64,000 nt of DNA from Elgaria multicarinata webbii. Its lineage: Eukaryota > Chordata > Lepidosauria > Squamata > Anguidae. Made by a program: the position numbers and the translations under genes. The stretch covers positions 92,109,447-92,173,446 of the forward strand of contig NC_086180.1 of the NCBI RefSeq assembly GCF_023053635.1, written 5' to 3'. Under the pieces are notes generated by a model, which was given only the letters and a program-made list of their open reading frames with translations, was not told the origin of the DNA and made no database searches. This document shows positions 22,776 through 33,296 of the stretch, in pieces. The number at the start of each line of letters is the position of its first letter. The first letter of the stretch is position 1.

Positions 22776-25700
22776 CCGGCCCCAGCACTTCAGAACAGCT
22801 TCCTGCTGGAGTACTTGGTGGGTGAGAAGCACAGGCCTTCGACATGGCTGCCCTCGGAGGCTTTCTGGCACCTGCCAAGAGCCCCAAGCATAAGATAGTT
22901 AAGAGAGCCACGGAGAGCTGTGGCTTTAAGGCAGCCCTGGCCTGCATCGGGGTGAGAAAGAGAGGGGGTGGGGTGAATTTAATTCATTTTAAAGTTACCT
23001 CAGAGGCCTAGCACCAGCCTACCTTGTGGGGTTGTCGTGAGGGTGAGGGGGGGAGAAACAAATTTAATTTGTTTGAAAGTTAACTCATAGGCCTAGCACT
23101 GGCCTACTACTTTAAGATGATTACCTCACAGACGTATAACTTAGGGCCCCCGAGCAACACTGGGCATTTCAGCTAGTTTCATAATATAGGAAAAGTGTAG
23201 CATATGTTTCCAGACTAGATTTTATGTTTGTGTGGATAAGTAGAATAACTTGGCATAGTTCCATTGACTTTAAAAGGGCTATTATCCGAGTCTATCATTT
23301 TCAAGGTTTGAGGCAATTACAGTATTTAATCATATATACAGACTTTTAAAAAAATGAGCAAAGGCTTTAAAAATAACAAATATACCCAGAAATTTTGAAA
23401 TTTGGTACAAATTGTGGCTTTTTGCTGGTGTTTTAATTTATGAGTCACTATGTTATATTAAAATCCCATGGACTAGTGCTTGCTATTGTCAATAATTTAA
23501 CTTTTCCTTTGTCAAAAGTACTCCATATATATTGTGTTAGCAATCTTTATATCAATCCAGCAAATTAAGCTCTTTAATTATCCCCATATTAACCCTGTAT
23601 TTATTATTGTATTCATAGTTCATCTCAATACAAGAGTCATACAGTGTAGTCTATTGCTGTCAACTCCATATTGCCCCAAGAGGGAGAGGTAAGGGGATAA
23701 AGTGAGCCAGAGTGAATTACAGCAACACTAGAATAGTATAACTCCCATACTCCCAGTGGATTTAAATCACTGGTCAATGGCCCTGCTGGTTGGGGATGAT
23801 GGGAGATGTGGTGCATCACATCTGGAGGACCCCAGATTGGGGACAGATGGATTATGAAGTCAAAGAATTAAGCATGTAGAATCATTTGCACATTTTACTG
23901 ATAAGGAACAGAGGCAGAGATACCTTTTCCCATATCTGTCTATTTGAATTTTGAAATCCTCTGCTGAAGTCATCCTTCAGGCACCTTCTTTATTGGAGGC
24001 ATGGTATTCAGCAAAAAGGCTTTTTCAGTGGTGGCATCCAACTATGGAACATCCTACTTAGAGGCCTTTGTATAGCACTACCATTACAATCTTTCTGGTG
24101 CGATGCAAAAGAAAAAAAACTTAATCAGGCATTTTATTCTCTTCATCTGGTGTTCTCAACTGGGCAGGATGTAGGTGGTTCAGGAGTGGAGGATTCCCTA
24201 GTAATTCCTTTGATATGGTCAGATCACTCCCTAGCTTGGTTTAGACTTCTTTCTTTCTCTTTCTTTCTCCATCTTTCGCCATCTTTCTCCAGAGGGGTGG
24301 TGGACCTATTAAAATGGTCCATGGCTGATAGAATCCAAGAGATTCCAGAGAACCCTCAGAGAGTTTCCTGTTTCCATCATGGCTGGTTCTCCTGTTAATA
24401 TCCTAGTCACTCTGTAGGCTATAGAGATGACTTGGGTAGTTGATACCGCTGAAGCTCTCACTTGCTCTCTCGCTCTCTCTGAATAGAATAGAATCCATTT
24501 AGCTCTTTGATTTACTGGTAAGTTGGGGGCAATGAAGTAGCTAAAGACACCCACGGCTTGAATGCAGGTGAAGGAAAACTCAGTGTGAATCTGACTGAGC
24601 AGAAGAGCACCTACCCTGTGATGATGGTGAAGAAGCCATTGTTCTCTGCAAGCTGCAGCACCCCAGTTACGGAGTGGTCTCTCCAGGGAGGTTTGCCTGA
24701 TTCCTACCTGTTGTTTTTTCAGCACTGGGCAAATACCATTTTTTATTTTTTGAAACAATTTAAATACCAATAGAATTGTTTTAATCAGCATTCATTTTAA
24801 TGCTGTCCTGATTTTATTACTGGGGTTTTTTTTACTATTATTTTCTGCATCTTATTGTTAAATTGTTTTAATAGATTTGTAATTATCATCTTTGGAGTGT
24901 TTTCTACTAAAGAACAGAATATTAATAAAATACAAAATGAAACAAATTAATTCAATAAATTTCACCCCAGTTTGAACATGAACAGCCCTAACAAATATAA
25001 ATGGTTCATTTTGTGTATCACATTGCCTGATGGGGTTCCCATCTTTCTGAATGAGATTTGTTAGGTAACCAGATTGGCCTCAAATTGTTAGGATAATGTT
25101 AAGCTTCACTTACACTAGTGATGATGCTGAAGTTCAGAAATAACAGGTGCAGAATATGAATTTCTCCAGACTGCAATGGCTGAATGTACTCTGAGGAGAG
25201 CTTCCTTCCCCTAATAGTGTTACAGTGATCAAAATGTAAAATGAGATGATTTCAAACTTGTATGCTGATTTTGCCCTTGCATAGTCTGCATTCTTCAGGT
25301 TAAGGACACAAAGCTGCTATTGGTGCATGCTCAGAACTTGCTGAAACTGTCATTAATTGTTGCAATTTAAATTGGGTCCAATTAAAAACAAAAACTAAAG
25401 GAAAAAACCCTTTGGCGTCTGACCAACTCATCAGCCTGAGGATGTAAAGAAAGACAGGCTGCTCCAAGAGCATGCAGTATTGAACTATGATATACGTATA
25501 AAATGGTTAAAAACTCCAACTGGTGTAAGGCTCAGAAACATTTTTTTATAACAACAACAGTAATGTACTTATGGGATCTGACTTCACTTGTACTTGTGGA
25601 GGACTGAGAGGAAATTGAGGAGCAGCAATTGCTGTGGCAACAGGCACCTTATCTGTGAGGCCACTAATGTTCAAAGTGCCACCACTGGAACTGTATTCCC

Positions 25701-26220
25701 TACCCCCACATTACAATTCTGAACGAGCACTGTAAGAAAGTCCTTCTGTCCCAAAAAGGAAGTTTGCCTGCACACAAAATTATGAGCCACTTTAGAACTT
25801 GATGATGCTTGATTCCAAATTGAGACAAATCATTCATTTGCACAGTGATAGGCTACATCTGTCTTGCAAGGCCATTTAGCCTGCAATTATCCTTACATAA
25901 ACTGGGAGTGCCTAATCTAAAAGCACTCTACATCCCATTGAGTGGATTACATATTTAAATTCTGTTTGAAAAAATAATTTCAGTTGTTATGATGAAAATG
26001 TTTGGTTTAAAGTCATATAAACAAGCTTGCAATATGAACATTCTTGTGATAGCCAACTTGCATTTTGTAGTGGGGATGTATACAGTGCACATGTCTGCAC
26101 TCTTCAGAGTCCCTGTTGGAAAAAGTCATCCTTATATTATCCAAACAAGCGCTTTTATCTCTACTACAATATTGCCCACACAATTATAAAGCATTGATTT
26201 GCATGCATCCCTCCAATATT
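22776..26220. other. Intergenic; minor repeats only
   Basis: 22960-23110 holds a two-copy tandem of an AATTTAATT...GGCCTAGCAC unit, about 98 bp apart. 23990-24110 and 24640-24960 look like eroded L2 C-terminus and 3' end on the plus strand. The minus-strand 160-codon frame at 24309-24791 has no domain. The rest is unrecognised. Confidence 0.45.
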
Positions 26221-26420
26221 TGTTTATTTTAGATATTTTATACCACTCTTCAATCTCAGGGCAGATTACATAAAAATACAACAAAACAATAAAAATATAA
26301 AGACAAAAGGGCAGGAAAGTTTCAAAATCAATGTAAGAACGATCAGCAAGATTAAAATGCCCAGAGAACTGCATCTATTGGTTGGTAATGAAATAAAATA
26401 TTTACTTAAAACACTTGGGG
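26221..26420 (-). mobile_element. L2 LINE 3' tail, reversed
   Basis: TTTATTTTAGATATTTTATA is followed by CCACTCTTCAATCTCAGGGC and an AT-rich body with ACAACAAAACAATAAAA, the usual inverse of an L2 3' end. Confidence 0.45.
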
Positions 26421-26559
26421 AAATAAAAAGTGGGTTGCCTGGTGCCAAAAGGCCCACAAAGGCAGCAAGGGAACCTCTTCCACAACTGGCGCACCACAGC
26501 TGAAGGGGGGGGGGCTGTCTGGAAGTCACCCACCTCACAGGGGAACCGTACCACTCAGC

Positions 26560-27530
26560 TTCTAACCTAAAGGAAGAACTTGAAAAGTTTAGGCAAGTGG
26601 CAGGTTTAAAAGTTAATTGTGAAAAATCTAATATCATGTCATAGAACGTTCACCCCAACCATCAACACTATATTAGCCATACCTTGGGAACACCAATTTG
26701 TAGAACTTCCTTTTGGAAAATTAATAAATTACTTAAAATAAATTATACCCCCCTTATTAAAACTATGATTACAGACCTGAAGAAATGGAATTAATTTAAT
26801 ATATCGATTTTAGGGCAAATTGCTACAATAGGAATATCCTTGATTCCCAGTTTTTTATTCTTATTTCAGGTCCTCCCCATTCTCGTCCAGTCAAAAATAT
26901 TGACATCTGGCAAAGTGAACTCAATACATTTGTCTTTCAAGCCAAAGCAAAAACTATGCTACAAAAGACAAGGCTGGGGACTCCCACACCTCGCATCATA
27001 TTATGAAGCCTTTCTGTTACGACAGCTCCACTTTATCATTATGAAGGCAAATAAAAACCGGATATGTTTGGGAGAAGAAATGCTGAATAAGGCCCCTTAC
27101 CCCAATACAAATACATCCAAGTAATTTAGACACAACTATCATCACTAGGATTTCTGAATGGGAAAAGAAGGGGTATTTTCAATTGAGAGATTTTTATGCT
27201 CAGGACAAACCAAAAACAATAGAACTCAGAACTGGCCTTGGATGGCTACAGGAGTTACAATTATCCCAGCTTCTTAGAGATCCCAACATGAAGGCACAGG
27301 CACTCAGAACCCTAACAGGATTAGAATAAGCAATGCTTAATGGTAGGGAAGGGAATTGTATCTTTAGTTTATGCTATTCTAATAGATGCCCAGATGGGTT
27401 TGATGGTGGGCCTGAAGAAATTGTGGGAAAGAGATTTTGGAAGGGAATTAGGAGTTGCCAGTGGAGGATTGATTTTCATTAGGGTAAAACAGTGGGAAAA
27501 TGTACCTTTTTCGAAGGGCTGAGGGGCAGA
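26560..27530 (+). mobile_element. L1 LINE ORF2 remnant
   Basis: Translations in shifting frames give L1 landmarks in order: EELEKFRQVAGLKVN then CEKSNIM (about 26570-26640), FLFLFQVLPI (about 26850), GWGLPHLASYYEAFLLRQL (about 26970-27030) and KKLWERDFGRELG with QWENVPFS (about 27415-27515). Frameshifts and stops separate them, so it is a dead copy. L1 is low in number here next to L2 and CR1. Confidence 0.75.
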
Positions 27531-28400
27531 GTCAACTCCCGGTCATGATCACATGATCCCAAAGTTGGAGGAGGGGATAGGCAAAATGGGTAACTTGGGA
27601 TTCTGGGAACTTCTCTTTCTTAGTCTGAACGGACTTTTCCCAGTGTTTTTTAAAACAGTAGCCCCACAAAATGCACAAACACAACCTGAAATCATATACT
27701 AAGCCAATAATAAGAGATAGAAAAAGCACAGCACTGCTACCCACCCTAACTTTGGGGAACAACTGAATAGATGTGGTGCAAGGGGATGAGCTCCCCTAGG
27801 GCAAGGACGTGCCCTGTGCACTCTCCTGTCCTTGGAGGGCCATCAGAGCCCTCCAAAGGTAAATCACTGGAGTGAATGCCTATCATGAGTTGAAGTGATC
27901 GTTTGCTTCTTAAAGATTTGTACCTAGACAGGACCAGTCAAATTGGCAGATGATTCCCCCTCCTCTTGGGCACGTCCACTCCCCTCTTACTGGTAAAAGA
28001 CAGATATAGCCTTTTTAAAAAAATTCTTGTTGTTGTTTATTCAGCAACACTGCTGCTTTTAATTCCACCCCTCCTTTGTTTATTTATTTATTCCATTTTA
28101 TATGCATTACTGGCTTTGAAACTATCCTTGGCTCACTTCCTTGTGCCCCCAGAAATGTCTGCTGCCTGCCTGCATTCCCTCCCTCCTCCCCTGCCCACCT
28201 CACAGGGATGGTTTGGTTTTTGTGTGTCTTGCTTTGACTCGGGGGATAAGTCCTTCCTGCGCTCACTTAGACTTTTGGAAGTTCCAAATACATTTTTCAA
28301 GTGTGGAAGAAGATTCATATTTAGGTTTATCTCTACTCCCCAATTCATGGCATGTTGGGATTTCCTTTGAAATGGGCCCATTGAGCTGTCTGCAGATACT
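27531..28400. other. Intergenic, nothing recognised
   Basis: A 134-codon frame at 27966-28370 is hydrophobic at the start (LLLVKDRYSLFKKILVVVYS) but has no homologue I recognise. It lies within AT-rich, TTTA-repeat DNA. Confidence 0.4.
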
Positions 28401-29345
28401 AGGGTGTCCGACTTTCATAAATTCCCCAAAAATCCGGGGATGATGGGATTGGCTTGAAATTTGGCGTCCATGTGGACACATGGGTAAGCTGTCATGGGAC
28501 CAAAGGTGAGGTTTCTGACATGCAAATTGACGTAGTTGTAAAATGGGACTTAATTTGGGGTGAGTTAAAAGGTTAGAGCCCCACCAAAAATCAGGGGATG
28601 ATGGGATTGCCTTGAATCTTGGCGTGCATGTGTATCCCTGGATAAGCTATCATGGTGCTGAGTTTGAGGTTTCTAACGTGCAAATTGACAGAGCTATCGA
28701 AAGGGGTGTGAATGGGGTGCCCGATTTTCAAAAATTCCCCAAAAATCAGGGGATGATGGGATTGGCTTGAAACTTGGCATCCATGTGGACACATGGATTT
28801 GCTGTCATGGTACCGAAGGTGAGGTTTCTGACATGCAAATTGACATAGTTGTAAAATGGGACTTGATTTGGGGTGAGTTAAAAGGTTAGAGCCCCGCCAA
28901 AAATCAGGGGATGATGGGATTGCCTTGAGTCTTGGTGTACATGTGTATCCCTGGATAAGCTATCATGGTGCCAAGTTTGAGGTTTCTAACGTGCAAATTG
29001 ACGGAGCTATCGAAAGGGGTGTGAATGGGGTGCCTGATTTTCAAAAATTCCCCCAAAATCAGGGGATGATGGGATTGGCTTGAAACTTGGCGTGCGTGTG
29101 TATACGTCCATAAGGTGTCATGGTGCCAAACTTGAGGTTTCTAACTTTAACAGAAAAAAAGTTGTATACTTTTTTAGCTTTCAATGCAAGCCTATGGGGG
29201 GGGAAAAACGGAGCTCCGATCCGGATCCGGAGCTCCGCAGCAGAGTGGAGCGGACATAGGCGGAGCGGGGGCGGAGCGGAGTGGCCCGATCCGCAAATCG
29301 TGGATCTGGAAGAGAAGCAGAGCAGGGGGTCCGTGCACACCCCTA
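28401..29345. mobile_element. Possible DNA transposon carrying the 313-bp array
   Basis: The array begins just after TAGGGTGTCCGA. The block ends GGGGTCCGTGCACACCCCTA, whose complement starts TAGGGGTGTGCACGGACC. The two ends are loosely inverse (TAGGG-GTG), suggesting one element, but flanking 8-mers do not match. A GC-rich patch with nested GGAGCTCCG and GATCCGGATC palindromes lies at 29210-29300. Confidence 0.4.
28404..29155 (+). repeat. Tandem array of a ~313-bp unit, 2.4 copies
   Basis: Units begin at about 28404, 28714 and 29027 (GGGTG-CC-GA-TTTC, then AAATTCCCC). Each unit is itself a diverged dimer of ~150-160 bp sharing GGGGATGATGGGATTG, TTGAA-CTTGGCGT, GTCATGG and GAGGTTTCTAAC. The short open frames on the minus strand are by-products. 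Confidence 0.85.
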
Positions 29346-30237
29346 ATTTTCATTTACTTTGATCATGCTAAGCTGTGCATCTCCAGTTTATAAAATAGAG
29401 ATCTGCTGTTCCCTTACTCAAGAGTAAATCCCATTGATTTCAATTGCATTTACATCCAAGTCAACTAAAATCCCATGCATGCTTATCTTTGAGTAAACCC
29501 CATTCTGGCAAATGTAATTGAATGCAATTCTGGTAGGCTGAAATGGTGTAATGATGCAATGGTATATTTAAGGGATTAGGGAAAGTCAACCCCTTGCATG
29601 TCCGCGGACTGGTCTACTTACCCTCATTTCAAGGAAGTGTTGTTGCACTGTAAAATTTAGGAGGAAGTGGGGAGAGAAGAAGAAGAACACACAACTCAGT
29701 GAACTACAGAAGAGGAGAAGTGAATGTGCACTGCAGCTAGGTGTGCTGGTGCCTTGCACCATTTCTAAAATAAACCAAGTCTTTAACTGTGAAGCTTCAC
29801 ACTTCTAGGGAGGTCCAGGGGTGAACCACCACCACTACCCCGTCCCAGTGCATTTTTCTTCTAAGGTAATGGCTACTCAGGAGTAAAAACATAGAGTTAA
29901 ATGGAACCTCTCTTCCTCCCCCTTCACGGTTGAGTGGGGAACCGCCCGCCTCCTCTTTTGTTAGTGAGACCGCCCTTAGACACACACACACACACACCCA
30001 ACAAAGAATGGGATGGCCAGATAAAATGCAACAACAGCAATACACGGGAGGGAGGAGCACATTTATTTTGATGGGGGGGGCAGGGAAGACTTTTCCCACT
30101 CCAAAAAGAACTGAAACATGGAGGGGAAGAGGAGAAATGAGTGCAGGACGTGGGCGACGGTCATGTGAGTATCAGGCTGCAAAACCACATACCAGGTATG
30201 GTGAGTGTGCAATAAATCGCTGGGTGTGATGGAGCTC
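29346..30237. mobile_element. Palindromic DNA transposon (family B), partial
   Basis: 29873-30237 matches 8334-8698 closely and ends GGTGTGATGGAGCTC. 29346-29500 matches 7900-8100 in the opposite orientation. The left half is missing and the 28401-29345 block sits in its place. Confidence 0.65.
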
Positions 30238-32344
30238 AATATATGCCCACTTCTGCTTTGAGCATTTGGACATTATAACCACAAATTAAGATCACACAGC
30301 ACACTTGTTAATTAGTTTATTTATTTATTCATTTATTCATTTATTTATTTTCTTTCTTTCTTTTGTCTTGATTCCCCCCTCCCAAAAATTGTATTAACCA
30401 ACTTCTCTGTAACAGTTGTTTAAACCCCAATTGATAGGGGACTGTACTATTTTTGTTTGTTATATCTAAAATATTTTTTTTATATATAAAAAAATCCACC
30501 TCACCTCGGATATCTGGGGACCAGTAGAAGGACCACTGCTGAAGACCTTAATGTATGGGATTATGTATGAATGGCAATGACACTCACATATGAGAAAAAT
30601 ACAAGGCCTGCTCAGATATACCACTGAAGTTAGGTGGAGTTCACTGTCTCTCTGACCTTGGTGACTCTAATGTCATCTGGTGTCCTTAAAGCATCTTAAG
30701 TGTACACCTAAAAACATAATGTGTGAAAAGTATGAACGGAGTTGTAGGACTGAATGAGGCCAGTGACTACGCTGAAGTGGCTGGTGTGCTTCTTTCTCAC
30801 AACTTTTCCAAAGCACTAGGCTTTATGTAGCTTTGAAAGGAAAGTATTTACTGATGTCATTCCTAACCAGAATTAATTTGAGGAAAATGGCTGTAAGCGT
30901 CTTCATGGTTGCAAAATCTTTTTGCTCTGGTTTCTGAAATGTAATGCGAGCATCAGTAATTGATTGGGCCTCAACTCTTCCTGGTGAAACTGTGATCTTA
31001 TTTCAAAGGAAGATGTGAATGTGGCCAGTTCCAAATCTCCCAGCAGTTTCTTTTGCTTCTGGAATCTGCACGAAAGCTCTGGGGCACGAAGCGAACAGGG
31101 AGTTGTCTGGCGCAGACTTGCACAATGCCTGTAGTTCTCTGAGTTTCCTATTGGTCTGAAACATCCAGCAGCCAGGGAATGATGTTGTGACATTAATATT
31201 TATTTAAAATATTTGTATCCCTAAAGTCTTCCAGTTACACAGTGAATTCTTCAACATAAATTTAGGAACAGCAAAAGCCATCATTGCTTCTCAGAGCTCG
31301 CTATGTAGCTATTTTTCCTGCAGATGTGCTACTGTAACCACTGAAAATTCCAATTCTGCAACAAGGGAAGTTGAATTATGCATCCTGTATAAATTATGCA
31401 AACTAGGCAGGAGACTGAAGTTCCACTCCAGCCACTAGATATCTCATTCCCACGGCTTTTGAGAGTCCAGCAGCATTTGCCACACCATTTCAACTTACCA
31501 GCATTAGCCATAGCATTCTTCACTCCGATACCAGGTTGATTTTGCGTTTGTGATGAATCTTGGAATGCACAAATGTGATTGCATGCAGAGCCTTTTAAAA
31601 GAGAGCCTCCTACCTGTTTTACAGATCTTGGATCTTAGCATTGCTTTATTCCTATTCAGTAGGATATTACACTGACATATATTGAATTCACTTCCTAGCT
31701 TTTAAAATGTTGAAGTCAGCCAAGAGAAAGCTGACCATTCCCAACCATGTTTCCTTTAGCTCAGTGTGTGTGTGCGTGCATACCGTTTTCAGCCAGGGGC
31801 CCAAATTCCAGTTTGGGGAGGGTCTGCGGGACACACATCCCAGTAGTAGGTGGATCCTAAGGCATAAGAATGGAGCAAAGGACAGAGTGGGTGGGGCCAA
31901 ATGTAATTCATACCCATTTGTACATTTTCCTACCAAGCAGGCCTTCATATCACTGTTACCTCCAGTCAAGATCGGAGATAAGAGCAGGGGGTTTCTGCAC
32001 AGAGCTGCTGTGAGGAGAACAGGTGGGACTTGTAGAAGAAGCTTGTGAGTTTGGTGGGGAACCTCCACAGGTTGAATTTGGACCATGCACTTAACATAGA
32101 CCCCACGTTAATAAAAATAATTTTAAAAAGATGTGCAGAGAATCTTGAAGTTTGTATGTGCTTCAGGCCCATGTAGGAACACATTTAACTTGGGTAGACA
32201 TGCCCATTCTAGTGCATGAATTCAGTAGCTACCATTTCCAAGATGGCTGACATGCAAATCAGAAAAAGTTATAACTCATGAATGCATGATTGTAGATGCA
32301 TTTGGTGTAAAATTTTTGAGGATTTTAAAATTATTATTACTAGT
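30238..32344. other. Intergenic, nothing recognised
   Basis: A (TTTA)n/(TTTC)n stretch lies at 30310-30365. Frames up to 132 codons show no domain. The minus-strand frame at 31688-32086 overlaps a GT run. Confidence 0.45.
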
Positions 32345-32470
32345 CAGTTACCACTGTATGGTATAGTAGGCACAATCTAGACTAGGCAAAGGAAGACCCA
32401 GGTTCAAATGCCTGTTCTGCTGTGAAGCTCAACAGGTCTGAAAACATCTGGCATATTTTGAAGATACAAA
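32345..32470 (+). repeat. tRNA-derived SINE fragment
   Basis: TGGTATAGTAGGCACAATCT then GACCCAGGTTCAAATGCCTG gives A-box-like and B-box-like blocks, followed by TCTGCTGTGAAGCTC, as in MIR/CORE-type SINEs. Confidence 0.6.
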
Positions 32471-32699
32471 TGCCCTATCATAAAAAGACAATAAAAGTGC
32501 TGTAAGTTATGAGAGTGTGGAATAATCTTGCCAACAGATGCCCTCCAGATATTTTGGACTACCAGTCCCATCCTCCCTCACCATTGCCTATGCTGGCTGG
32601 GCATAATGGGAGTTGGAAGACAGCATCTGCATAAGTGAACACTTTTAATGAGCTGAGGGTTTATTAATAATAAAATAATAATTTCATTTCTAACAATTT

Positions 32700-33170
32700 C
32701 TAATAATAATAATTTCGTTTCTATACTGGCCAATAGCCAAGGTTCACTGGGCAGTTCACAACAATTCATTAAAAAAATACAAAAAAGACAACATTATAAA
32801 TGTTGTAATACTGCATAATAATAAAATGTGGTCTAAAATATTTAAGATACAAAATTTTAAACAATTAAATAGCTAAAAAACAATTTTAGTACACATTTGA
32901 ATAATAGACCTGTTCAAGACAGCTAACATAAATGCTCTCATCATATGCCATGAAATCCCAATAAAGGCCAGGGAGTAGGAAGCAGTCTGAACCTGGTGCT
33001 GAAAAGATGGCAGTGTTGGCACCAGATGGGCTAGCACTGAGAAGGCCCTCTCCTTTGTTACTACCTTCCAAACCTAGATCTGGGAGGCACCCTAGATGTT
33101 GATCGTAGTGCCCAGATAGGTTCATGTTGGGAGAGGCATTCCGTCTGAGGTTGAACACATCTCTTGCTGC
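32700..33170 (-). mobile_element. L2 LINE 3' region, reversed
   Basis: TTTCTATACTGGCCAATAGC then AAGGTTCACTGGGCAGTTCA is the inverse L2 tail. The downstream CTGAGAAGGCCCTCTCCTTT and GATGTTGATCGTAGTGCCCA blocks are antisense L2 C-terminal remnants. Confidence 0.65.
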
Positions 33171-33296
33171 CACCAGCCACCAGCTCCATCACGGTGCACA
33201 TACAAACAGCATCCATGGTTATCATCCATGGTTATCATGGTTATCGCTCACCCTCTTGGATCATTATGACAATGCAATGCGGAATCCACCAGACTA

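Noticed and set aside
26840-27124. 94-codon frame as a host gene
   Set aside because: Motifs FLFLFQVLPI and GLPHLASYYEAF are L1 ORF2 landmarks. It is a dead LINE fragment.
28404-29155. CRISPR-like regularly spaced repeats
   Set aside because: The units are ~313 bp and contiguous with no unique spacers, in a vertebrate repeat setting.
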